Source: Nocardiopsis ansamitocini (GTDB lineage: Bacteria; Actinomycetota; Actinomycetes; Streptosporangiales; Streptosporangiaceae). Taken from it: a stretch of DNA of 64,000 nt. A program made the position numbers and the translations under genes. The notes under the pieces were generated by a model. The model searched no databases. It was given only the letters and a program-made list of their open reading frames with translations, and was not told the DNA's origin. Shown here in pieces: positions 8,643-16,952 of the stretch (the stretch's first letter is position 1; every line of letters begins with the position of its first letter). The stretch covers positions 1,291,299 to 1,355,298 of the forward strand of contig NZ_BSQG01000001.1 of assembly GCF_030268225.1 (NCBI RefSeq). The letters are read 5' to 3'.

Positions 8643-9668
8643 ATGACCACTCCGAACGCTCCTGTGCCGACCCCCACCGACGCCCCCGATCGCAACCTCG
8701 CGTTGGAACTCGTGCGGGTCACCGAGGCCGCGGCGCTCGCCGCCGCCCGTTGGGTCGGCCGCGGGGACAAGAACGGGGCCGACGGTGCCGCAGTACGCGG
8801 GATGCGTCACCTGATCAGCACCGTCTCGATGGATGGCACGGTCGTCATCGGCGAGGGTGAGAAGGACAACGCGCCCATGCTCTACAACGGCGAACGCGTG
8901 GGCGACGGCACCGGCCCCGAATGCGATGTGGCGGTGGACCCGGTGGACGGCACCCGCCTGACCGCGATGGGAATGCCGAACGCCGTGGCCGTACTGGCCG
9001 TGAGCCCACGCGGTTCGATGTTCGACCCTTCTGCCGTGTTCTACATGGAGAAGCTGGTCACCGGGCCTGCCGCGGCGGCGGAGGTGGACATCGACGCGCC
9101 CGTCGCCGACAACATCCGGGCCGTCGCCGCGGCCAAGGGCGGCACACCGCAGGACGTCACGGTCGTGATCCTGGACCGGCCGCGGCACGAGCGGCTCGTG
9201 CACGAGGTACGCGCCACCGGGGCACGGATCAAGTTCATCATGGACGGCGATGTCGCCGGTGCGATCATGGCTGCCCGGGCCGGCACCGGGGTGGATCTGC
9301 TCCTGGGAATCGGCGGTACGCCCGAGGGCATCATCACGGCATGCGCGATCAAGTGCCTGGGCGGTGTGATCCAGGGACGGTTGTGGCCGACCGACGACGA
9401 CGAGCGCCGCAAGGCGCAGGAGGCCGGGCACGATCTGTCCCGGGTGCTGACCACCGACGACCTCGTCTCCTCCGACGACGTCTTCTTCGCGGCCACCGGG
9501 ATCACCGACGGCGAGTTGATCGACGGCGTTCGTTACGCAGCGGGCGGGGCGACCACCGACTCCCTGGTCATGCGGGGGCGGAGCGGGACCACCCGCCGGG
9601 TCATGAGCGAGCACCGCCTGAGCAAGCTGGCGACCTACAGCGGCATCGATTTCAAGACCGCAAACTAG
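8643..9668 (+). CDS. glpX: Class II fructose-1,6-bisphosphatase
   Basis: This 341-residue GlpX enzyme hydrolyses fructose-1,6-bisphosphate to fructose-6-phosphate in gluconeogenesis and is the main such enzyme of actinobacteria. Metal and substrate residues are intact: [10 protein letters not shown] around D42, [18 protein letters not shown] with E71 and D75, and the DPVDGTR loop at 99-105. [12 protein letters not shown] and [13 protein letters not shown] complete the Li-sensitive phosphatase fold. Its distance from fumC (11 kb) is greater than in mycobacteria, where the two are adjacent; ABC, oxygenase and MFS genes lie between them here. A TetR gene diverges upstream. Confidence 0.97.
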   Translation: MTTPNAPVPTPTDAPDRNLALELVRVTEAAALAAARWVGRGDKNGADGAAVRGMRHLISTVSMDGTVVIGEGEKDNAPMLYNGERVGDGTGPECDVAVDPVDGTRLTAMGMPNAVAVLAVSPRGSMFDPSAVFYMEKLVTGPAAAAEVDIDAPVADNIRAVAAAKGGTPQDVTVVILDRPRHERLVHEVRATGARIKFIMDGDVAGAIMAARAGTGVDLLLGIGGTPEGIITACAIKCLGGVIQGRLWPTDDDERRKAQEAGHDLSRVLTTDDLVSSDDVFFAATGITDGELIDGVRYAAGGATTDSLVMRGRSGTTRRVMSEHRLSKLATYSGIDFKTAN

Positions 9669-9867
9669 CGATCGGCAACGGAAGTCCCATCGGTGCGGGC
9701 GCCGCCCGCACGTTCGCACTGCGGCTCCACGGACACGCGGGGCCGCAGCGGGTGCGGTCTCTGCCGATCACTTTTCGAAAACGATGTGCGTCCTGGGGGA
9801 ACCCCGGCCCTCTACGGCGGGTCCTACCGGCCTAGACACGAAAGATCCCGTGCAGTCCGGAGGTTCG

Positions 9868-11427
9868 ATGTCCTACCCCGACCCGCCCAACCAGCCTCCG
9901 CAGCAGTGGGGGCAGCAGCCCGTGCAGGGGCAGCCCGGCTACGGATACCCGCCGCAGGGCCCCCCTCCGGGACACGTCTACCAACCGGCTCCCGGGCCGG
10001 CACCGCGCAAGAAGAGCATCTGGCTGGTCCCGGCCTCTGTGGTTGTGGCCCTTGCTCTGATGGGGACGACGGTGTGGGCCTCGACCGCACTGGTGAACAA
10101 CCTGTTCGGTGGCCCGCAGCCCGAGACCGTGCTGCCCGGGTCGTCGCTGATGTTCGCCAAGGTGGACCTCAAGCCCACCGGCGGACAGTGGGCGTCCTAC
10201 GCGCAGTTCTACAACAAACTCCCCGACTCCGTCCGCGATGAGCTGGGCGGTTCCGAAGAAGACCCCGCGCGCGCCGTCGTCGAGGAGGCGTTCCCAGAGC
10301 TGGACTACGTCAACGACGTGGAGCCGTGGCTGGGCCAGCGCTTCGGTTTCGCGGTGTGGGAGGGGCCCGACAGCGCACCGGTGTTCGCGGTGGCCATCGC
10401 CGCCGAGAACGAGGGGAAGGCCACGGAAACCCTGGAGAAAGTACACGCGGAGTCCCAGGACTTCTCCTTCGTCGTGAAGAACGGGTTCGCGCTCGTCACG
10501 ACCGACGACGCCTCCCTTGCCGACCTGGACGGCCAGATCGCCCAGTACGGCACGCTGGACAAGAACGAGACCTTCGCCACCGACATCGACGAGATCGGGG
10601 AGGGGGTGGCTACCCTGTGGGGCGACATCGGGGGGTTGAGCAAGAGCGCGCTGGGCGCCTCCAACGGCAGTTTCGACGACTTGGCCCAGGTCGGCGACCT
10701 CGATGGGCGTGTTGCCGCCGTCCTGCGCCTGGAAAGCGACTACCTGGAGTTCCGCGCCGACGCCTACGCGTGGACCGTGGACGGCGAAGCCATGCTGTCC
10801 GGTGAGGTTCCCGCCGGCGGGATCACCGCGTTGAACGACCTTCCCGACAACTCGGTGATCGCAGTTGGCGGTGACGGGCTGGACGCCCTGGCCCAGCAGG
10901 TGTGGGAAACCAACTCCGACACGATCGAATCCTCCCCGGACTTCGCCGATGCGAACGAGGCATTCCAGCAGATGGGAGTGGCGCTTCCCGGCGACTTCAC
11001 GAAGTTGTTGGGGACAACGACCGCGATCGGTTTCACCGATATCGGCGACGACTTCTTCGGCTCCGGTGACGACGGGTCCTTCGAGGTCCGGCTGGCCGGT
11101 GCCGACCAGGGAATCTGGGAGGAATTCGCGGCGGGGACGGCTTCCGGCGGCTACACCACCGGCCCCGGGGTGTCTGCCGACGGCGACACGACCGTGTTGT
11201 CCTACGGGACCGCCGGCACCGGACGGCTGGGGGACGATCCAGTGTTCCAGCAGACGATGAAGGGCCTGGAGGGAGCGCACATCGGCTTCTACATGGACGG
11301 CCGCTACATCGCCCAAGAGGCCGAGGAGGCCAACCCCGAACAGTGGGGCGGGATCGGCGGTGCGGTGGAACTGAGCGACGGCGGCGGCTCCTCGACCATC
11401 CTGCGGTGGGTTCCCAGCCCTTCCTGA
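9868..11427 (+). CDS. DUF3352 membrane-anchored extracytoplasmic protein
   Basis: The ATG at 9868 follows GGAGG by five bases and gives a 519-residue protein. The cytoplasmic head (about 45 residues) is rich in Pro, Gln and Gly (PPNQPPQQWGQQPVQG). One membrane helix (about 52-75) follows, then a long exported domain. That domain carries the DUF3352 signature near its start, LPGSSLMFAKVDLKPTGGQW, and pairs of repeated folds with DYVNDVEPWLGQRFGFAVW. The family is widespread in actinobacteria and uncharacterised. The gene is single, with a hairpin beyond its stop. Confidence 0.85.
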   Translation: MSYPDPPNQPPQQWGQQPVQGQPGYGYPPQGPPPGHVYQPAPGPAPRKKSIWLVPASVVVALALMGTTVWASTALVNNLFGGPQPETVLPGSSLMFAKVDLKPTGGQWASYAQFYNKLPDSVRDELGGSEEDPARAVVEEAFPELDYVNDVEPWLGQRFGFAVWEGPDSAPVFAVAIAAENEGKATETLEKVHAESQDFSFVVKNGFALVTTDDASLADLDGQIAQYGTLDKNETFATDIDEIGEGVATLWGDIGGLSKSALGASNGSFDDLAQVGDLDGRVAAVLRLESDYLEFRADAYAWTVDGEAMLSGEVPAGGITALNDLPDNSVIAVGGDGLDALAQQVWETNSDTIESSPDFADANEAFQQMGVALPGDFTKLLGTTTAIGFTDIGDDFFGSGDDGSFEVRLAGADQGIWEEFAAGTASGGYTTGPGVSADGDTTVLSYGTAGTGRLGDDPVFQQTMKGLEGAHIGFYMDGRYIAQEAEEANPEQWGGIGGAVELSDGGGSSTILRWVPSPS

Positions 11428-11466
11428 GCCAACCGGGGACAGCTGCCGGCCCGGCGCCGGCTCCCC

Positions 11467-11501
11467 GTGGTCCCGGTCGAGCAGTCGGCGGCCGGGACCA
11501 C
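11467..11501. terminator. Hairpin between the DUF3352 gene and the ABC permease
   Basis: GTGGTCCCGG (11467-11476) pairs with CCGGGACCAC (11492-11501) around a 15-base loop. The flanking genes are convergent, so the hairpin can serve both. There is no T-tract, as is common in GC-rich actinobacteria. Confidence 0.5.
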
Positions 11502-11561
11502 CGGCAGGGGCGCACCCGGGGGGCGCTGATCGCCGTTTCCGGGGTCGCCTCACGCGTGTTA

Positions 11562-12383
11562 CTAGTCGATGAGCCTGCGCTGCATCATCGTGACCGCCAG
11601 GATCCAGGCGACAGCAGTGAAGACGCAGAGCGCTGCGGCGTGCCCCAGGAAGGGCAGCAGCCCGATTTCGAAGGCGGTTCCACGCACCAGTTCCACACAG
11701 TGGTAGAGCGGGTTCAACGCGGCTATCGTCTGCGCCCAGCCCGGCAACTGGTCGATCGGGAAGAACGTTCCGGCGACGAGGAACAGCGGGGTGATTACGC
11801 CCGAGATCAGGTAGTCCATCATCCGGATCGACGAGATCAGGGCCGAGAGCAGGATGCCCAATAGGGCGAAGCCGAATCCGGTGACGAGGGCGATGAACGG
11901 GACGAGCAGCATCGCCGGGGTGGGCTTCAACCCGAAACCGATCGCCACCAGGAGCGGAGCGCACCCGTAGACGCCTGCTTTCAGGGCGATCCACAGGGCC
12001 TCGGCGGTGATGACCTCTCGGACGTCCACCGGTGCCGCCAGGATTCCCTCATAAGAATGCTGGAACTCGCGTCGCACGAACGTGTTGATCATGCCGGGGA
12101 ACATCGACGTGAACAGGACGGACATCGCGACGATGCCGGTCCCGAGGAAGTCGATGTAGTCGTAGCCGGCGATGCTGCCCACCAGAGCGCCCATACCGAA
12201 GCCGAAGGCGAGCAGGTACAGGATCGGCTCGACGATCGCGGCGAATGTGACCGGCCCCCAGGTGCGCCGGTACAGCGCCCATTCCCGGGCGAGGACACCG
12301 GTGATGGGGGCGAGTTCGAAGCGTCCGGGGCGGGACTCGGAGCGGAGGCCGCGCTGGGCTGCCGCGTGTTCGGCCATGGTCAT
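11562..12383 (-). CDS. ABC-2 type transporter permease
   Basis: This 273-residue permease has six predicted membrane helices and the ABC-2 membrane domain seen in NodJ/DrrB-like exporters. Recognisable parts are FVRREFQHSYEGILAAPVDV, the conserved loop between helices, and GTFFPIDQLPGWAQTIAALN with LNPLYH before the last helices. Its ATG overlaps the upstream ATPase stop by four bases (ATGA at 12380-12383), so the pair forms a two-gene operon. The exported compound is unknown; relatives handle drugs, polysaccharides or lipids. Confidence 0.9.
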   Translation of the reverse strand: MTMAEHAAAQRGLRSESRPGRFELAPITGVLAREWALYRRTWGPVTFAAIVEPILYLLAFGFGMGALVGSIAGYDYIDFLGTGIVAMSVLFTSMFPGMINTFVRREFQHSYEGILAAPVDVREVITAEALWIALKAGVYGCAPLLVAIGFGLKPTPAMLLVPFIALVTGFGFALLGILLSALISSIRMMDYLISGVITPLFLVAGTFFPIDQLPGWAQTIAALNPLYHCVELVRGTAFEIGLLPFLGHAAALCVFTAVAWILAVTMMQRRLID

Positions 12384-13336
12384 TCGACTCGCTCCCCCGT
12401 CAGTGCCACGAACACGTCTTCGAGGTTGCTGACCCGTCGTGTGCCTGCGCCGAGACGGTCGCGAAGCGAGTCGGGCAGGTCTTCGGCGCGCAGGACCGAC
12501 AGCGCCGATCCGGTGCGTCGGGTGCTGAACCCGGCGGCGTGCACCATGTCCTCCAAGGAGGCGATCTTGTCCAGGCTCACCGCGTACTCCTCGACCAGTT
12601 TCCCGGCGAACTCGGTGATGAGTTCGGCGGGGGTGCCACGGTTGATCACCCGTCCTTTGGCCATCAACGCCACCTCGTCGGAGAGCCGTTCGGCCTCCTC
12701 GATGTAGTGGGTGGACATCAGGACCGTCACACCGTCGTCGCGCAGTCCCGAGATGAGTCCCCACAGTTCCTGTCGGACCTGGGGGTCGAGACCGACCGTC
12801 GGCTCGTCCAGCAGGACCACGCGGGGACGGTGGACCAGCCCGCGGGCGATGAGCAGCCGGCGGCGCATCCCTCCGGAAAGCTTGCCGGTGAAACTGTCCT
12901 TCCGGTCCTTTAGATGGGCGAGCCCCAGAGCCTGCTCAACGCACTGGGCGCGTTCGCGGCGCGGGACCCGGTAGAGGTGGGTGAAAACGCGCAGGTTCTC
13001 CTCGACGGTCAGTTCCTCGTCGAGGTTGTCGTGCTGGGGGACGACCCCCATGAGCGAGCGCGCCCACTTGGATTCCTGCGGGATCGGGTGGCCCAGGATG
13101 CTGATGTGCCCGGAGTCGGCGCGGCTTTGGGCGGTCAGCATCCGCATCGTGGTGGATTTTCCCGCTCCGTTGGGGCCGAGCAGACCGAGCACGATGCCTT
13201 CCGGGACGTCGAGGTCGAGTCCGTCGACGGCGGTCAGGGTACCGAAGCGCTTCACCACCCGGCGCAGCGAGATGGCTGCGGGAGGGGTGTCCGCGTGCTC
13301 TTCGGAGAACGGTTGGCGTAACCGCGACGAGGTCAT
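12380..13336 (-). CDS. ABC transporter ATP-binding protein (NodI/DrrA type)
   Basis: This 318-residue ATPase has all functional motifs: Walker A GPNGAGKST, Q-loop VVPQHDNLD, signature LSGGMRRRL, Walker B VVLLDEPTVGLDP and switch His in STHYIEEAE. A C-terminal extension of about 80 residues ending VSNLEDVFVALTGE is typical of DrrA/NodI-type exporters. The ATG at 13336 follows GGTGGGG; an ATG at 13363 would add nine residues. It drives the overlapping permease downstream. A 437-base spacer separates it from the divergent oxygenase gene. Confidence 0.92.
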   Translation of the reverse strand: MTSSRLRQPFSEEHADTPPAAISLRRVVKRFGTLTAVDGLDLDVPEGIVLGLLGPNGAGKSTTMRMLTAQSRADSGHISILGHPIPQESKWARSLMGVVPQHDNLDEELTVEENLRVFTHLYRVPRRERAQCVEQALGLAHLKDRKDSFTGKLSGGMRRRLLIARGLVHRPRVVLLDEPTVGLDPQVRQELWGLISGLRDDGVTVLMSTHYIEEAERLSDEVALMAKGRVINRGTPAELITEFAGKLVEEYAVSLDKIASLEDMVHAAGFSTRRTGSALSVLRAEDLPDSLRDRLGAGTRRVSNLEDVFVALTGERVE

Positions 13337-13773
13337 GCGCCCCACCGTAGATGGCATGCCCACGAATTTTCCAGCGGTTTCCAGGGGGCCGGGACCACAT
13401 CCCAGGCCTTTACCCGAAGAGACGGAAAATGCAAATCAGACTCTCGACTTTAAAACACCTCAAAAGGGATAAAAAAATAGGAAACCTCCTTTATCATTAA
13501 CACTCAAAAAACACAAATATCCTGCTCAAAGCACCCTTTCTTCTTCAGTTACCGCAGAAGATATCGAATGTGTATAGTCCTCTCTCACACCTTTCGGGTG
13601 GGCTGGAATCACGTTCGAGCAGTCCCGGATTCCCCGGACCGCTTCCCCTGCCGACGTCACAGGGGGGCGGCGTACACGGCTCGGCACACCCCGGAAGGTT
13701 GTCCTCCAGCCCGGACGACCGTGCGGACCCGCTTCCCGCACGGCTCCCCCTAGTCCAACTGAGGAGTCCCCCA
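13337..13773. promoter_or_regulatory. Divergent promoter spacer with an AT-rich block
   Basis: This gap contains no convincing gene. Bases about 13425-13570 are strikingly AT-rich for this genome, with runs such as AAAAAAATAGG and CTCAAAAAACAC, while the flanks are GC-rich. Between the block and the oxygenase start, CCGTGCGG (13719-13726) pairs with CCGCACGG (13736-13743), a possible operator or leader hairpin. GAGGAG at 13761-13766 is the ribosome site for the oxygenase. I find no 14-base TGGGAGCGCTCCCA-type cellulase operator. Confidence 0.6.
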
Positions 13774-14826
13774 ATGAATCCGCGACGTGCGACACGAGCC
13801 CTGGCCGTACTGGCCACCGCTCCCCTGGCCGTCATCGGCCTGGGCACAGGCGTGGCCCACGCCCACGGAACGATGGGCAGCCCCGCGAGCAGAATCGCGG
13901 CCTGCCATGCCGAAGGCCCCGAAAATCCCCAGTCGCAGGCGTGCAAGGACCTGGTCGCGGCCAACGGCTCCCAGGCGCTCTACGACTGGAACGGGGTTCG
14001 CGACGGCGAGGCCGACAGCAACCACCGGCAGAACATCCCCGACGGCCAGCTCTGCAGTGGCGGCGACCCCGCTTTCTCCGGCCTGGACAAGCCGGGAAAC
14101 TGGGCCGCGACCAACCTCGCCACCAGCGGTGACTTCGCTTGGGAGTACACCGTGACCGCCCCGCACAAGGGGTACATCGAGCTGTACGTGACCAAGGACG
14201 GCTACGACCCCGACCAGGCTTTGAAGTGGTCGGACCTGGAAGAAGAACCCTTTCACCGGGTGGACGACCCGCAGCCGGTCGCCGGCACGTACGACCTGAC
14301 CGGCCCCCTGCCCCAGGGCAAGAGCGGACGGCACGTCATCTACGTGATCTGGCAGCGCACCGACAGCCCCGAGGCGTTCTACTCCTGCTCCGACGTCGAT
14401 TTCGGCGGAACCGGCCAGGGGCTGCCCACCATCACCCCCGTGGGCGGCATGGACCCGGGCGACGAGCACGCCGAGCACGGCGGACAGGCGGGTGAGGGCA
14501 CCGGCGGCACGACCCCGGAACCGGTCGGTCCCCCCGCCGAAGAGAAGGAGACGAACGACGGCTCCGGGACGACCGACGGCGGTCAAGCCTCCCCCGAATC
14601 TTCGGCATCCCCCGAAGCACCCGCGGGCGACTCCCAGCCGCCGCCCGTCGACAGCCAGGGCACGCATGACGGACACAACGCCGCACACAACGGGGAACAG
14701 CTTCCGGTGACGGGATCGACCATTACCGGCCTGTTCCTCAGCGCGCTGGTCGCCATGCTGGGCGGGGCCGGACTCGCGTGGTACGCGCGGCGCCGCCGTG
14801 CCGCCGGCGCGCACCGCGCCGCCTGA
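13774..14826 (+). CDS. Cell-wall-anchored AA10 lytic polysaccharide monooxygenase
   Basis: The 350-residue precursor begins with a signal peptide ending GVAHA, so the mature enzyme starts at H31 (HGTMGSP). This is the N-terminal histidine that AA10 copper oxygenases require. The second brace histidine is H131 in TAPHKG, and the core continues to SGRHVIYVIWQRTDSPEAF and YSCSDVDF. These match Thermobifida-type AA10 enzymes that oxidatively cleave cellulose or chitin. There is no carbohydrate-binding module. A Pro/Glu/His-rich linker (about 220-309) is followed by LPVTG (310-314), a membrane helix and RRRR, which is a complete sortase signal. The enzyme should therefore be fixed to the cell wall. 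The substrate cannot be decided from sequence alone. Confidence 0.92.
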   Translation: MNPRRATRALAVLATAPLAVIGLGTGVAHAHGTMGSPASRIAACHAEGPENPQSQACKDLVAANGSQALYDWNGVRDGEADSNHRQNIPDGQLCSGGDPAFSGLDKPGNWAATNLATSGDFAWEYTVTAPHKGYIELYVTKDGYDPDQALKWSDLEEEPFHRVDDPQPVAGTYDLTGPLPQGKSGRHVIYVIWQRTDSPEAFYSCSDVDFGGTGQGLPTITPVGGMDPGDEHAEHGGQAGEGTGGTTPEPVGPPAEEKETNDGSGTTDGGQASPESSASPEAPAGDSQPPPVDSQGTHDGHNAAHNGEQLPVTGSTITGLFLSALVAMLGGAGLAWYARRRRAAGAHRAA

Positions 14827-14912
14827 CCGGCCCCGGGCCACCGGCCGACCGGTGACCCTCCGCTGGGTGTGCGGCCTCCCCCGCACACCCAGCGGCACAG
14901 TAGGTTGAAGGG

Positions 14913-15509
14913 GTGAATGAGGGTCTACCCGCTTCCAAGCTGCGCGCCTCCGATGCCGACAGGCAGCGTGTACTGGACGTGCTGCGGGCAGCAGCCGAGG
15001 ACGGCCGACTGGACCTGGAGGAGTTCACCGAGCGCAGTGACCGGGTGCACGAGGCGCGCACCCTCGGCGAACTCCCCCCGATCACCAGCGACCTGCTACC
15101 GGCCGAACGTCAGCCCCTCCGGTTGGAGACCGCCCCCGTCTCCGCGTTCTTCGGAAACGACACCCGTGCGGGACGCTGGGTGGTCGCACCGCAGCAGTAT
15201 GCCTACGCCCTTTTCGGGACCGCCGAGATCGACCTTCGCGACGCGCTTCTGGTGCGCAACACGGTTCGGATGACGGCCTCCGCGCTGTTCGGCCGTGTCC
15301 ACGTGCGGGTGCCCGAGGGGATGGAGGTGCGGGTGACCGGGTGGTCGTTTCTCGGCCGGCGCATGACCACGACCCGACCGTCCCCCGTGGCCGACGCTCC
15401 GGTTCTGGAGGTGGAAGGATTCTGTTTGTTCGGTTCGGTGCACGTCAGCGCCCCCCGGCGCAGACGGCCCTGGCTACGGCGGGCCAGGAAGCGACCCGAA
15501 CTCGGCTGA
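14913..15509 (+). CDS. DUF1707 and LiaF-like domain protein
   Basis: This 198-residue protein opens with a DUF1707 domain: LRASDADRQRVLDVLRAAA, then GRLDLEEFTERSDRV and ARTLGELPPITSDL. The second half (about 75-180) is a beta-rich domain like the C-terminus of LiaF and related cell-wall stress proteins. It shows two rounds of a strand pattern with ALFGRVHVRVPEGMEV and LFGSVHV. No membrane helix is visible, so it is probably cytoplasmic and may act as an adaptor in envelope stress. The start is the GTG at 14913. It follows the oxygenase gene by 86 bases on the same strand. Confidence 0.85.
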   Translation: MNEGLPASKLRASDADRQRVLDVLRAAAEDGRLDLEEFTERSDRVHEARTLGELPPITSDLLPAERQPLRLETAPVSAFFGNDTRAGRWVVAPQQYAYALFGTAEIDLRDALLVRNTVRMTASALFGRVHVRVPEGMEVRVTGWSFLGRRMTTTRPSPVADAPVLEVEGFCLFGSVHVSAPRRRRPWLRRARKRPELG

Positions 15510-15699
15510 CCCCGAACCACTGCTTCCAGGTCGCGGCAGGGGCGGCCCCACCCGGTGCAGCAGAGGGAAGGGCCCGTGACCCGACGTCCAGTACGTACTT
15601 CGTGCACTACCGACCGCCCTTCTCCTCCGGCGGCCGAGCAGCGGTGACGCAGGCCCCCTCCTGATTTCTCTGGTCGAGGCGGCCACCACGGGTTAGCTT

Positions 15700-15718
15700 A
15701 TGTGAATTAGATTCACAT
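15700..15718. promoter_or_regulatory. Perfect 19-bp palindrome before the MFS gene
   Basis: ATGTGAATTAGATTCACAT consists of eight-base arms around TAG. It ends 16 bases upstream of the MFS start codon, where a repressor would block transcription or leader translation. The half-site spacing differs by one base from both CRP and Rex consensus sites, so I assign no regulator. Confidence 0.65.
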
Positions 15719-15734
15719 TTACCGTGGAGGTCCG

Positions 15735-16952
15735 ATGGCGAATTCCACGACCGCGGTCGATCGACGCGCCCGGATTGCCGGATACGGAGTCTTCCTCGTC
15801 ACCGGCCTGTTGTTCGCGACGCTGGTCACCCGGATTCCCGCCCTCCAGGATCGGTTTGCCCTCGGTGAGGGCCAGTTGACGGTCGTACTGGCCCTCGTCC
15901 CCGTCGTTGCGGGGGTGGGCAGCGCGGTGGCCGGCGTCCTCTCCCCCAGGGTGGGAAGCGCCGCATTGCTGCGCGTGGCCCAACCGGCGTTGGCGCTGGC
16001 CATCGTGGGAGTGGGTGCGGCTCCTGGGCTTCCATGGCTCTACACCGCCAATTTCTGCGTCGGTCTTCTCCTCGGTGTGGTGGACGCGGCAATGAACATG
16101 CAGGCCGTCGCAGTGGAGCGCGCCTACCGTAGGAGCATGGTGACCGGTTTCCACGGTGTGTGGAGCGTCGGAGCGATTTTGGGTTCCCTGTGGGCGGCCT
16201 TCACCGCAGGTCTCGCCCCGACCGGTGCACTCGGGATGTTTGCCGGGGCCGGCCCGGGACTGGCAGGGGCCTTCGCGGTGGTGGCCGGGATCGGCGTACT
16301 GGTCAATCTGGCTGCCGGACCTTTGCTGTACCGGGGGCGCGCCGTCCCGCAGGCCGCATCGGGTGGATGTCCTGCGCCCCGTGTCCCGTGGCGACCGATC
16401 ATTGTGATCGGGACCGCGTTGGCCATCGTCTACATCGCCGACTCCGCGGTGTCCACCTGGAGCGCCGTTTTCATGACCGGAGCTCTGGCTGCTGGGGCAC
16501 TGGCCCCGCTTGCCTACGGTGCCTACCAGGTGACGACCGTTCTCGGCAGGGCGGTCGGGGACTTCATGATCCGTCGGTACGGTGCACCGTCGGTGGTGCG
16601 AACCGGTGCGGTGCTGGCCGTGCTCGGCCTGTTCGCGATCGTGTCCGCCAGCCGGCCCTGGCCCGCCCTGGTGGGGTTCGCACTGGCCGGACTGGGTGCC
16701 TCGGTGATCGTGCCGACCAGTTTCTCCGCAGCAGGCGCCCTCGACCCGCATGGCACCGGGGTGGCGGTCGCCCGGGTCAACATCTTCAACTACGTGGGAT
16801 TCGTCGTGGGAGCGATCCTGATCGGGACGGTTGCCGAACTGGCCGACCTGCGAGCCGCGTTCGCCGTCCCGATGCTGCTGCTGTTGGTGGTCGTCCCATT
16901 GGCGCCGCGGTTCTCCCCTTCCCCGTTGCGGGCCTCCCGCGATGAAGGCTAG
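15735..16952 (+). CDS. MFS transporter (YbjJ-like)
   Basis: This 405-residue integral membrane protein has about twelve hydrophobic helices. Features include the early motif TRIPALQDRFALGEGQL and DAAMNMQAVAVERAYRR with SMVTGFHGVWSVGAILG, a pattern I associate with the YbjJ/fucose-permease-like branch of the major facilitators. The start at 15735 follows GGAGG. Its stop overlaps the end of the convergent ABC permease gene by four bases. A perfect palindrome just upstream suggests control by a dedicated repressor. The substrate is unknown. Confidence 0.88.
   Translation: MANSTTAVDRRARIAGYGVFLVTGLLFATLVTRIPALQDRFALGEGQLTVVLALVPVVAGVGSAVAGVLSPRVGSAALLRVAQPALALAIVGVGAAPGLPWLYTANFCVGLLLGVVDAAMNMQAVAVERAYRRSMVTGFHGVWSVGAILGSLWAAFTAGLAPTGALGMFAGAGPGLAGAFAVVAGIGVLVNLAAGPLLYRGRAVPQAASGGCPAPRVPWRPIIVIGTALAIVYIADSAVSTWSAVFMTGALAAGALAPLAYGAYQVTTVLGRAVGDFMIRRYGAPSVVRTGAVLAVLGLFAIVSASRPWPALVGFALAGLGASVIVPTSFSAAGALDPHGTGVAVARVNIFNYVGFVVGAILIGTVAELADLRAAFAVPMLLLLVVVPLAPRFSPSPLRASRDEG

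Noticed and set aside
8487-9719. Upstream extension of the TetR gene through the glpX complement
   Set aside because: The TetR homology begins at the start near 8486; the extension is antisense to glpX.
9832-11994. A 720-residue minus-strand frame across the DUF3352 gene and ABC permease end
   Set aside because: It runs against two well-supported genes and has no recognisable motif.
13337-13773. CelR/CebR-type cellulase operator before the oxygenase
   Set aside because: No 14-base palindrome of that type is present; only an unrelated 8-base inverted repeat.
15590-15599. AGTACGTACT palindrome after the DUF1707 gene
   Set aside because: A ten-base palindrome occurs often by chance and has no clear position relative to a promoter.
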